Source: Microthrixaceae bacterium (GTDB taxonomy: Bacteria > Actinomycetota > Acidimicrobiia > Acidimicrobiales > Microtrichaceae). Taken from it: a stretch of DNA of 64,000 bases. The position numbers and the translations under genes are program-made. The stretch is from positions 1-64,000 of the forward strand of contig JAMLGJ010000007.1 in NCBI GenBank assembly GCA_023958095.1, read 5' to 3'. Below the pieces are notes generated by a model. It saw only the letters and a program-made list of their open reading frames with translations, did not search any database and was not told where the DNA came from. Positions 24,238-31,983 of the stretch are shown piece by piece. Each line of letters opens with the position of its first letter. Positions within the stretch are counted from its first letter, which is position 1.

Positions 24238-24576
24238 TCAGCCGCTCCGGGCCTCCTCCACGAGCCGCACGAGCTCCGAGCGGATCTCGTGGCGTTCGCG
24301 CAGCGGGGCCGACCACGGGACCCGCACCAGGGTGGTGATCGACTCGCCGTCACTGGTGTGGTGCTCGGCCTCGAAGTTCGCTCCGAGGTGATCGAGGCCG
24401 GTCAACCGGACAGCAGTGATTCCCGGGATGCCGGCGCGCGAGGCGCAGATGAGGACCATGTCGCCGACGTGGTCGGCGTTCATGTGCTCCACCACGGCTG
24501 AGACCACCTCGGGGGAGAACGTCCCGGCGTCGGCCGCGGTCGGGTTCGTGGCTGGCCTGGGGTTCGTGGCTGGCAT
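24238..24576 (-). CDS. Stand-alone DUF2470 protein
   Basis: 112 aa from ATG 24576 with GAGGGA upstream. The VVEHMNADHVGDMVLICASRAG and AVRLTGLDHLGANFEAEH blocks match DUF2470, which forms the C-terminal part of HugZ-type heme-degrading proteins; here it stands alone without the split-barrel half. It is divergent from the heme operon, and an operator at 24690-24704 lies between them. A role in heme handling is inferred from family and place. A small duplication gives ATNPRPATNP near the N-terminus. Confidence 0.8.
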   Translation of the reverse strand: MPATNPRPATNPTAADAGTFSPEVVSAVVEHMNADHVGDMVLICASRAGIPGITAVRLTGLDHLGANFEAEHHTSDGESITTLVRVPWSAPLRERHEIRSELVRLVEEARSG

Positions 24577-24680
24577 GGGCAATCCCTCGTTCCGGCTGCT
24601 GGCTTCCATGAGTGGTCGACCCCGGGGCGTTGCCGTCGGGGATCCTCATCTCCCGAGCCTTGCATGCCAAGGCAGCTGAG

Positions 24681-24686
24681 TTGCAA
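24681..24686 (+). promoter_or_regulatory. Candidate -35 box of the heme operon
   Basis: TTGCAA, 17 bp before CAGTAT (24704-24709) as -10. The palindromic operator at 24690-24704 sits in the spacer. A start near 24716 would leave a leader of under 10 nt before ATG 24723. Confidence 0.4.
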
Positions 24687-24689
24687 GAA

Positions 24690-24704
24690 GTAGGTAGACC
24701 TAAC
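24690..24704. promoter_or_regulatory. Palindromic operator GTAGGTAGACCTAAC, copy 2
   Basis: Differs from the matching bases of copy 1 (23531-23545) only in the first base. It lies between the DUF2470 gene (minus) and the heme-uptake operon (plus) and could control both. Confidence 0.65.
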
Positions 24705-24722
24705 AGTATCTGGAATGTGAAC

Positions 24723-26261
24723 ATGATGAACCGGCGTGGCGCATGCCGACAGCAGAAACGGGGGAGGAGTCGGGTGGCACCACCACTGCTCGCGGCCTGT
24801 GCCGCGCTCGTGGCGCATGCGCTGGGTTTCCCCGGAGTCGCCGTCCCTAGCGCATCGGCGTCGGTCCTGCTCGCGTCACAGGACCCGCTGGTCGCCCCGG
24901 TCGCCACACTGAGCAGCGACGGACGCACTGCCCTCGCCGGGGGTCTCACGCTCTCGGTGTCCCAGGTGCACGGCCTGGATCCGCACGGGCAGACCCTGCG
25001 GGTGATCGGATCGGGCTTCGACCCCGCCAAGGGGATCTACGTGGGCCTGTGCGTCGTGCCCCCGCCCAACAGCACGCCGTCGCCGTGCGGTGGAGGTGTT
25101 GACATGACCCAGAGCTCCGGCTCCTCGGCATGGGTGTCGACCAATCCGCCGTCCTACGGAGTCGGCCTGGCTCGCCCGTACGGGGCGGGTGGAACCTTCG
25201 ACGTGACCATCATGGTGAGTTCGGCGATCAGTTCGACGATCGACTGCAGGATGGTCCGCTGCGCGGTGACCACGCGCAACGACCACACCCGCGGTGCGGA
25301 CCGATCCCAGGACGTACAGGTGCCCGTCGCCTTCGCCGTGGAACCCACGGGCTCGGTCGATCCGCCGCCGCCGGCACCGGCGGTGCCCACCCCGCCGACG
25401 GACCCGCAGGGCTCCGATCCGTCGGCGCAGCCCGATGCCACGGCCCCCCAGCAGGGAGTGACGTCCACCACGGTTGTGCCGAGCATCACCAGCAGCACCA
25501 CGACGACCACCCCGCCGGCGCCGAGTGCGACGGTGGCCGACGATGGCCTCTCGGTGAGCGATGGCACCCGCGAGCTCGCGGCGGACGCGACCCAGGACCT
25601 CGACCCCGAAGGCCAGGTGGTATCGCTCGGAGCGACCGGGCTCGATCCCGACCGCGGAGTCTTCGTGTCCCTCTGCGCACTGGGTGCTCAGGCCCCGGAG
25701 GACCCCGACGGCCCGGACTCGGCGCCGGGCCCCTGCGCGTCGGGGTCGGGTCGCTCGATCTGGTTCTCCAACCATCCCCCGGCGTGGGGAGCGGACCGCG
25801 TGGAGCCCTTCCCGGAGGGCAGCTTCGAGGCAGAACTGGACCTCGCCGCGGTCATCGATGCCGGCACGGACTGCCGTGAGGTGCGCTGCGGGATCGTGAT
25901 CCGCTCCGATGGGATGGGATCGGGCACCCAATCCGCGGGTGATCCGACGACGAACCCGGCTGGAACCGACCGCTCGGTGGACCTGGCGCTGCCCGTGTCG
26001 TTCGCATCGGAGCCAACCGCGGGCAGCACCGAGAGCCCGACGATCGAGGGTGAGACGGTTGCCGCGGGCGGTGGCGGTCAGGACTCCGGAGGCTTGCCCA
26101 CTGCCGCGGTCTGGGCAGTGGCTGTCGCGGTTCTGGGCGCCGCAGCGGCATCCGGTGGGTTCCTCGCGTGGCGCCGTCGCACACGGGCCGGCAACGGCTC
26201 GGGCCACGACACGACCGGGGTGGCCCACGCCGGTGCGCCGGGTGGGACGGGCAACCCATGA
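24723..26261 (+). CDS. Heme-operon surface protein with two Cys-containing beta-domains
   Basis: 512 aa from ATG 24723. A signal peptide (about 18-47) is followed by two copies of a beta-sandwich-like domain B (about 75-205 and 275-428), a Pro/Thr linker, and a C-terminal membrane helix (about 461-483) with Arg-rich tail. Each domain has four Cys (110, 122, 175, 180; 318, 338, 384, 389) and shared blocks G-I/V-Y/F-V-x-L-C and W-x-S-x-x-P-P. The Cys layout recalls neocarzinostatin-type folds with two disulfides. A third copy is in the protein at 29303. It is first in the hmu operon with an ATGA overlap to hmuT, so heme or hemoprotein binding is inferred. Confidence 0.7.
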   Translation: MMNRRGACRQQKRGRSRVAPPLLAACAALVAHALGFPGVAVPSASASVLLASQDPLVAPVATLSSDGRTALAGGLTLSVSQVHGLDPHGQTLRVIGSGFDPAKGIYVGLCVVPPPNSTPSPCGGGVDMTQSSGSSAWVSTNPPSYGVGLARPYGAGGTFDVTIMVSSAISSTIDCRMVRCAVTTRNDHTRGADRSQDVQVPVAFAVEPTGSVDPPPPAPAVPTPPTDPQGSDPSAQPDATAPQQGVTSTTVVPSITSSTTTTTPPAPSATVADDGLSVSDGTRELAADATQDLDPEGQVVSLGATGLDPDRGVFVSLCALGAQAPEDPDGPDSAPGPCASGSGRSIWFSNHPPAWGADRVEPFPEGSFEAELDLAAVIDAGTDCREVRCGIVIRSDGMGSGTQSAGDPTTNPAGTDRSVDLALPVSFASEPTAGSTESPTIEGETVAAGGGGQDSGGLPTAAVWAVAVAVLGAAAASGGFLAWRRRTRAGNGSGHDTTGVAHAGAPGGTGNP

Positions 26262-27355
26262 TCGGCGACAGCCGAGGACACCAGCGTCGCGGGGGCCGTG
26301 GCCGAGGGCTCGCACTCCTCGTGACCGGCGCAGCCATCCTCGCCGCGGGATGCGGGTCGGCACGGGACTCCACCGATGCCGCGTCGCAAGCGTCCGGGGA
26401 ATCCACAGTGGCGATCCGCGAAGCCCGGGTCCAACGCGACGAGCCACAACTTCCAGCGGAGTCCGTCGGGGCGGACGGCCGGAGTGTCACCGTCGAGGAC
26501 CTCGACCGAATCGTGGCGCTGAGCGGCAACATCTCCGAGGTCATCTGGGCCCTCGGCCTGGGCGACAACGTGGTGGGCCGGGACATCTCGACCACGATCG
26601 AGGAGGCCGAGGACGTCACCCTCGTCACGCGTGCCCACGACGTGAGCGCTGAAGCGGTGCTGTCGCTGAACCCCACCGTGGTCGTCGCCGACACCGACAC
26701 GGGACCCCCCGAGGCACTCGAACAGATCCGCAACGTGGGCGTGCCGGTGGTCGTCGTGGAGGTCCCCACCGAGGTGGCGGGCATAGCGGAGCGGATCGTG
26801 GCAGTGGGTGACGCCCTCGGCATGGCGGACACCGCCCGGGAGGTGGCCGCGTCGACCACGGCGGCGATCGACCGCGTCGTGGCGGGAACCTCCGGTGGCG
26901 AGCGGTCGGAGCAGGACCCGGTGGTGGCCTTCCTCTACATGAGGGGACAGGCCGGGGTGTACCTGATGGGTGGGGACGGATCCGGTGCCGATTCGATGAT
27001 CGAGGCGGCCGGCGGCGTCGACGCGGGGAGCGCGATCGGACTCGACCAGGCCTTCACGCCGATCACCAGCGAGGCCCTGGTCGAGGCGGCACCCGACATC
27101 ATCCTCATGACCACCACGGGGCTGGAGTCGGTGGGTGGGATCGACGGCCTGTTGGGGATCCCGGGCATCGCCCAGACCCCTGCGGGCATGGAGCGACGGG
27201 TCGTGACGATCGAGGACGGCCTGCTGTACGGCTTCGGCACCCGCACACCCGAGGCGCTGGAACGCCTCGCCGAGGGCTTCGCCACCGCCGGGTCCGCCAG
27301 CACCGGGTCCGCCACGGTGGGGTCCCCCGGCGATGCGACGGATGGTGGCCGATGA
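26258..27355 (+). CDS. hmuT: Heme ABC transporter substrate-binding lipoprotein
   Basis: 365 aa, ATGA overlap with the preceding gene. Lipoprotein signal with lipobox LAAGC, so it is anchored on the outer face of the membrane. The two-lobed metal/heme-binding fold is seen in RIVALSGNISEVIWALGLGDNVVGRDISTT, in LSLNPTVVVADTDTGPPEALEQIRNVGVPVVVVEVP and in the C-terminal lobe from about 215. It would deliver heme to the HmuU/HmuV importer. Heme is preferred over vitamin B12 or siderophore because heme oxygenase and heme-type surface proteins are in the same operon. Confidence 0.9.
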   Translation: MIGDSRGHQRRGGRGRGLALLVTGAAILAAGCGSARDSTDAASQASGESTVAIREARVQRDEPQLPAESVGADGRSVTVEDLDRIVALSGNISEVIWALGLGDNVVGRDISTTIEEAEDVTLVTRAHDVSAEAVLSLNPTVVVADTDTGPPEALEQIRNVGVPVVVVEVPTEVAGIAERIVAVGDALGMADTAREVAASTTAAIDRVVAGTSGGERSEQDPVVAFLYMRGQAGVYLMGGDGSGADSMIEAAGGVDAGSAIGLDQAFTPITSEALVEAAPDIILMTTTGLESVGGIDGLLGIPGIAQTPAGMERRVVTIEDGLLYGFGTRTPEALERLAEGFATAGSASTGSATVGSPGDATDGGR

Positions 27356-28500
27356 GCCGGTTGGTGCACTCCTTCGGGGAGCCCGCCGGTGCGGGGGAGC
27401 CGACCGGGGAGGTGGCGGAGCTGCAGAGGGTGTCGGCAGAGCCTGCCGCCGACCCGCTGGAGGCACACCGACAGGTTCCGGTCGTACCGGTGATCGGACT
27501 GCTCGTGGCCGGCCTCGCACTCGCGTGCGTGGCCGCTGCCTCCATGGGCGCCTACTCGGTGGCACCGGGGGAGGTCCTGTCGGCAATCGGGCGCCGGGTC
27601 GGGATCCTCGCGGGTGCCGCTCCGGACACGATGGCCGACCGGGTGCTGTGGGAGATCCGCTTCCCGAGGGTCGCGCTGGCAGTGGTGGTGGGTGCGGCAC
27701 TCGCGTGCGCGGGAGCGGTGATGCAGGGCACCTTCGCGAATCCGCTGGCGGAGCCGGGTGTCGTGGGCGTCTCCTCGGGGGCGGTGCTGGGAGCGGTGGC
27801 ACAGATCGTGATCGGCTTCACGCTCTTCGGGAGCTGGTCGGTGACCGTCGCCGCGTTCGCGGGTGGCCTGGCCACACTCGTGGTGGTCTACATGGCGTCC
27901 CGCTCCGATGGCCGCACGGAGGTGGTGACCCTGGTGCTCACCGGCATTGCGGTCAATGCCCTCGTGGGAGCGGTGATAGGGCTGCTCACCTACGTCTCCA
28001 CCGATGCGGAGCTCCGCAGCATCACGTTCTGGACACTCGGCTCGGTCGCGCAGGCGACCTGGCCGAAGGTGGCCGCGGTGGCGCCCGTGGCGCTCGCCGG
28101 GGTGCTCGTGGCCACGGCCTGCGCCCGGCGACTCGACCTGCTCGCGCTCGGGGAACCACAGGCTCGCCACCTGGGTGTTGACGTCGAGCGGTTCCGGGCG
28201 ACGATGCTGGTCGTCGTCGCGATGCTCACCGCCGCGGCGGTGGCCGTGTCCGGCATCATCCTGTTCGTCGGCCTCGTGGTTCCCCACCTGATCCGCATGG
28301 TCCTGGGCCCGGCGCACCGGGTGCTGCTCCCGGCCTCGGCTCTGGCCGGCGCACTGGTGCTGGTGGTGGCCGACCTCGTCGCCCGTACCGCGGTCGCACC
28401 CGCCGAGTTGCCCCTCGGGGTGCTCACCGCGCTGGTGGGCAGCCCGTTCTTCCTGTGGCAGCTCCGCCGGACCAGGGCGCGCCAGGGGGGTTGGGCATGA
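27352..28500 (+). CDS. hmuU: Heme ABC transporter permease
   Basis: 382 aa, ATGA overlaps at both ends. FecCD-type permease with about nine or ten membrane helices. Conserved blocks: LWEIRFPRVALAVVVGAALACAGAVMQGTFANPLAEPGVVGVSSGA and ISGIILFVGLVVPHLIRMVLGPAHR followed by LPLGVLTALVGSPFFLWQLRR, the family's C-terminal signature. It moves heme through the membrane with HmuV. The N-terminal 45 residues before the first helix are longer than usual and Pro/Glu-rich. Confidence 0.92.
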   Translation: MSRLVHSFGEPAGAGEPTGEVAELQRVSAEPAADPLEAHRQVPVVPVIGLLVAGLALACVAAASMGAYSVAPGEVLSAIGRRVGILAGAAPDTMADRVLWEIRFPRVALAVVVGAALACAGAVMQGTFANPLAEPGVVGVSSGAVLGAVAQIVIGFTLFGSWSVTVAAFAGGLATLVVVYMASRSDGRTEVVTLVLTGIAVNALVGAVIGLLTYVSTDAELRSITFWTLGSVAQATWPKVAAVAPVALAGVLVATACARRLDLLALGEPQARHLGVDVERFRATMLVVVAMLTAAAVAVSGIILFVGLVVPHLIRMVLGPAHRVLLPASALAGALVLVVADLVARTAVAPAELPLGVLTALVGSPFFLWQLRRTRARQGGWA

Positions 28501-29306
28501 GGGCTTCCGCGGGAGTCGTGTTCGACGTGGGGGATGCCTGGGTGCGGCGGTCCCGTGCCGTGTTGTTGCGCGGTGCGCAGATCGAGGTTCGCCGGGCGAC
28601 GCTGGTAGCCCTGGTCGGGCCCAACGGGGCCGGGAAGTCGACCCTGTTGTCGGTGCTGGCCGGGGACCTGCCGCTCGCTTCCGGCAGGGCGCTGTTCGAG
28701 GGGCGGGACCTCGCCTCCTGGAAGCCCGCCGAGCTGGCGAGGCGCCGGGCCGTGCTCACACAGAGCATCAAGGTCGGGTTCCCCTTCACGGTATCGGAGG
28801 TCGTCTCCATGGGGCGTGCGCCGTGGGCCCGCACCCCGGAGTCGGAACGTGACGAACACCTCGTGGCCGCGGCCCTGGCCGAGGCCGAGGTGTCACACCT
28901 GTTGGGCCGCTCCTTCCCGTCGCTCTCCGGTGGGGAGCAGGCCCGGGTCGCATTCGCACGCCTCCTGGCCCAGGACACCCCGGTCCTGCTGCTCGACGAA
29001 CCCACCGCGGCGCTCGACATCGGCCACCAGGAGGACCTCTTCAGGACCGTGAGACGACGGGTCGACCGGGGAGCCACCGCGGTCGTCGTGGTCCACGACC
29101 TCGCTCTCGCATCCCGCTTCGCGGACGAGGTGGTGCTCCTCGACGGGGGCCGCACCGTCGCCCGGGGGACACCGGCAGAGGTGATGCGTTCGCAGTTGCT
29201 CAGTGCCGTCTACCGCCATCCGCTCAGGGTCACCGAGCACCCGGTGGACGGTTCGATCCTGGTGGCCCCCTGCACGAAGAACCCGACCGAGGAGTCGATC
29301 CCATGA
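28497..29306 (+). CDS. hmuV: Heme ABC transporter ATP-binding protein
   Basis: 269 aa, start ATG 28497 overlapping the hmuU stop. Walker A GPNGAGKS at 41-48, signature LSGGEQARVAFARLL, Walker B PVLLLDEPTAALD and H-loop VVVVHDLALA. FecE/HmuV-like subunit powering heme import. Its stop overlaps the start of the surface protein at 29303, so import and surface binding are made as one unit. Confidence 0.93.
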   Translation: MRASAGVVFDVGDAWVRRSRAVLLRGAQIEVRRATLVALVGPNGAGKSTLLSVLAGDLPLASGRALFEGRDLASWKPAELARRRAVLTQSIKVGFPFTVSEVVSMGRAPWARTPESERDEHLVAAALAEAEVSHLLGRSFPSLSGGEQARVAFARLLAQDTPVLLLDEPTAALDIGHQEDLFRTVRRRVDRGATAVVVVHDLALASRFADEVVLLDGGRTVARGTPAEVMRSQLLSAVYRHPLRVTEHPVDGSILVAPCTKNPTEESIP

Positions 29307-31147
29307 CCACCAACCCACGCAGCCATGCCACACGGTGGGCGATTCAGGAGACCCCCACCCGGCCCGGGAATCCGGCGCGGCAACCACCCCGGGCGCGGCG
29401 CGTCCGTGCGATGGCCACCGCCGTCCTCGCGGCGCTGGCGGTAGTGCTGCCGACGGCGGTGGCGCTGCCGGGCTCCGCGGGTGCCGACCCATCGGCGGAC
29501 GGCTCCGCCGGCGTGGAGGTGTCGGCGACCAGTGGGCTCGATCCGACCGGTTCGGTCGTGACCGTGCGGGGGTACGGATTCGACCCCGGGGGACACGTCG
29601 GCACCCGGCCCCCACTGGCGGGCGAGCCGAGTGGCGTGTACGTGACCTTCGGACGCTTCGCCGCCCCGTGGAAGCCCTCCGAGGGTGCTCCCTCCTCGGC
29701 GCGGCAGGTCGTGGCGCAGGCCTGGGCACTGCCGAGGGAGGGGTTCGAGTACCTGAACCCGACGGGGACCAACCCGGAGATCGTGCTGCTGGAGCCCGAT
29801 GGCAGCTTCGTGCTCGACCTCGAGGTGGCCGAGGTGGACGGCAGTGGCCGGTACGGGATCGCGGTGTACCCCGGAAGCGGCGCGGTCGACCCCGACCAGG
29901 AGGTGTTCGTGCCGTTGTCCTTCGCCGCGGCGACAACCACCACGACGACAACGACGGCAACGACGACAACCACCACTACGGCGACCACGTCGAGCACCAC
30001 GACACCGACGACATCCACGACAACGACGACCGCGGCACCGTCGAGCACCACGACGAGCGCACCGGTGACGTCCACGATCGTGGTGGACGCGACGACCAGC
30101 ACCTCGGTGCCCGGGAGCGACCCAGCCCCCGGCACCCGCTCGGCCACCGGCCCGGCGGGCCAGGTCCTCGAGGTGGCCCCGGCGGACGACCTCGATCCCG
30201 ATCACCAGTCGCTCACGGTCACCGGGTCCGGGTACGACCCCACGGTGGGCATCTACGTCGGGCTGTGCGTGGACCAGGGCGACGGTGTGGCGCCGTCACC
30301 ATGTGTCGGTGGTGTGGACATGGAGGGCGACGGTTCCTCCTCGGCATGGATCTCCTCCGATCCCCCCGACTACGCGGGCGACCTGGCAGCGCCCTTCGGA
30401 GCCGGTGGCTCCTTCGAGGTCGAGCTCGAGGTAGCGGCTTCCGACGAGTTCGTGGACTGCCTCGACGGGGAGACCAGGTGCGTGGTGGCCAGTCGGGCCG
30501 ACCACACCGCCACCCAGGACAGGAGCGCCGATGTGAAGGTGCCGGTGTACTTCCGGGGCCAGGAAGCCCCCGATGACGGTGGCGGCCCGGATGGCGGCGG
30601 CTCCGGTGCCGACGGGTCGCCGACGGTGTCCCTGGATGCCTCGGTGGTTTCCGCCGGTGGCTCCCTGGGCGTGGGCGGCACCGGGTTCACCCCGGGTGAA
30701 CAGGTCCAGGTGGTGCTCATGGAGGCCGGCGAGGTACTCGCCGTGGCCACCGCGTCAGAGGACGGGTCAGTTCGTGCCACCGTGACCATCCCGACGGGCA
30801 CGTCCACCGGCCTGCACTCCATCGAACTGCGTGGCATCACGAGCGGGACGACCGTGCTCTCGGAGCCGCTGACCGTGATGCCGGCATCGGAGCCCGTGGC
30901 CGGGGTGCTCGCCGGCACCGGGACCAGCACCGGCACCGGATCCGCAGCCGGTGTGCCCGCGAGCCTCGCGTACACCGGCCAGCCCGGTTCGCCGGCCGTG
31001 CCGGTCACGCTGGGTCTGGCCCTGTGCCTGCTCGGAGCGGGGCTGTGCGTGCTCCGGCCGGGTGCGGCCCGTGCGCTCGTACCCGCACGCGCCCGCCGCA
31101 CGCGTCCACACACGACCGAACCACACCAAGGGGGCACCCGACCATGA
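29303..31147 (+). CDS. Sortase-anchored heme-locus surface protein (domains A, B and Ig-like)
   Basis: 614 aa. Signal peptide about 34-61; domain A (70-208) like the lipoprotein at 23646; a Thr-rich linker (210-252), probably a glycosylated stalk; domain B (about 285-416; Cys 321, 333, 385, 392) like the two domains of the protein at 24723; an Ig-like domain (about 435-530); then LAYTG (555-559), a hydrophobic helix and an Arg-rich tail. LAxTG is the signal of class E sortases of high-GC actinobacteria, so the protein is probably linked to the wall. It joins both domain types of the locus and sits between hmuV and hmuO with ATGA overlaps. It may take heme or hemoproteins at the surface and pass heme to HmuT; binding is not shown by sequence alone. 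Confidence 0.75.
   Translation: MTTNPRSHATRWAIQETPTRPGNPARQPPRARRVRAMATAVLAALAVVLPTAVALPGSAGADPSADGSAGVEVSATSGLDPTGSVVTVRGYGFDPGGHVGTRPPLAGEPSGVYVTFGRFAAPWKPSEGAPSSARQVVAQAWALPREGFEYLNPTGTNPEIVLLEPDGSFVLDLEVAEVDGSGRYGIAVYPGSGAVDPDQEVFVPLSFAAATTTTTTTTATTTTTTTATTSSTTTPTTSTTTTTAAPSSTTTSAPVTSTIVVDATTSTSVPGSDPAPGTRSATGPAGQVLEVAPADDLDPDHQSLTVTGSGYDPTVGIYVGLCVDQGDGVAPSPCVGGVDMEGDGSSSAWISSDPPDYAGDLAAPFGAGGSFEVELEVAASDEFVDCLDGETRCVVASRADHTATQDRSADVKVPVYFRGQEAPDDGGGPDGGGSGADGSPTVSLDASVVSAGGSLGVGGTGFTPGEQVQVVLMEAGEVLAVATASEDGSVRATVTIPTGTSTGLHSIELRGITSGTTVLSEPLTVMPASEPVAGVLAGTGTSTGTGSAAGVPASLAYTGQPGSPAVPVTLGLALCLLGAGLCVLRPGAARALVPARARRTRPHTTEPHQGGTRP
29930..30062 (+). repeat. Thr-rich low-complexity stretch
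   Basis: ACG/ACA/ACC-type codons repeat for about 130 bp and encode an almost uninterrupted Thr linker in the surface protein. Probably length-variable. Confidence 0.8.
30965..30979 (+). other. LAYTG class E-type sortase signal
   Basis: CTCGCGTACACCGGC encodes LAYTG (residues 555-559), followed by a hydrophobic helix and a basic tail: the cell-wall sorting layout. No sortase gene is in the window. Confidence 0.65.
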
Positions 31148-31797
31148 ACACGACCACGACAGCACCGTCACCCACCCGGGTCCCGTTCTCGCAGACAATC
31201 CGCGAGTCGACCACGACCGACCACCGCGACGCCGAACGATCCCCGTTCATGGCGGCGCTGTTCGAGCGGAGCGCGTCGCTGTCGGCCTACACGGCGCTGG
31301 TCCAGCAGCAGTACCTGGTCTACGAGGTGTTGGAGGCGGCTTCGGAACACATGGCGTCCGACCCCGTCGCGGGGCGCTTCGTGCACCAGGAGCTGCTGCG
31401 CGTGCCGTCCCTCGAGGCGGACCTGGCGGTGCTCGTGGGTGAGCACTGGCGCGGTCGGCTGGAGCCGACCGATGCCACCCTCGCCTACACGGAGCGCCTG
31501 CGCCAGGTCTGCTTCGATTGGCCGGGCGGCTTCGTGGCCCATCACTACACCCGCTACATGGGGGACCTCTCCGGAGGGCAGTTCATCGGCCGGTCGGTCC
31601 GCGAGCAGTTCGGGCTGTCCGATGCCGGCGCTTCGTTCTACCGGTTCGAGGGCATCGCGGATCCCGGCGCATTCAAGGAGCGCTACCGGCGCGAGCTCGA
31701 CGCGGTGCCCTGGGACGACTCCGAATCTGCCCGGGTGGTCGATGAGGTGCACAGGGCCTACCAACACAACGCCGAGCTGCTCGCCTCCATCGGCTGA
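31144..31797 (+). CDS. hmuO: Heme oxygenase
   Basis: 217 aa, last gene of the heme operon, ATGA overlap with the surface protein. HO-1/HmuO all-helical fold: proximal His27 in TTTDHRDAE (family TAxxHxxAE) and distal helix YMGDLSGGQFIGR with the Gly-rich kink that lets O2 bind. It opens the heme ring to release iron, CO and biliverdin in the cytosol, using electrons from a reductase. Its presence fixes the operon's role as iron gain from heme. Confidence 0.95.
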   Translation: MNTTTTAPSPTRVPFSQTIRESTTTDHRDAERSPFMAALFERSASLSAYTALVQQQYLVYEVLEAASEHMASDPVAGRFVHQELLRVPSLEADLAVLVGEHWRGRLEPTDATLAYTERLRQVCFDWPGGFVAHHYTRYMGDLSGGQFIGRSVREQFGLSDAGASFYRFEGIADPGAFKERYRRELDAVPWDDSESARVVDEVHRAYQHNAELLASIG

Positions 31798-31883
31798 CCC
31801 CGGGGCCCGAGCGGCCACCACCGGAACGTGGTCGCACTCCGATCCCGGTCGGGTTGCGGTCGCGTTTCGGTGGCGGTCATTGG

Positions 31884-31889
31884 TACGGT
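31884..31889 (+). promoter_or_regulatory. Candidate -10 box for korAB
   Basis: TACGGT in the 186-bp gap between hmuO and korA; it would give a leader of about 90 nt before GTG 31984. No good -35 box is seen. Confidence 0.25.
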
Positions 31890-31983
31890 GGATCCCAGCC
31901 GTGCACTCGGCACCCCCAAGGGCGCGAGATGGCGGCGCCCGACGCGGCACCAACGAGGGTGTCGTGGACAATGGAGGGTGATC

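Noticed and set aside
24876-26447. Long minus-strand frame opposite the heme surface protein
   Set aside because: Arg/Gly-rich shadow frame; the plus-strand frame has signal peptide, repeated domains and operon overlaps.
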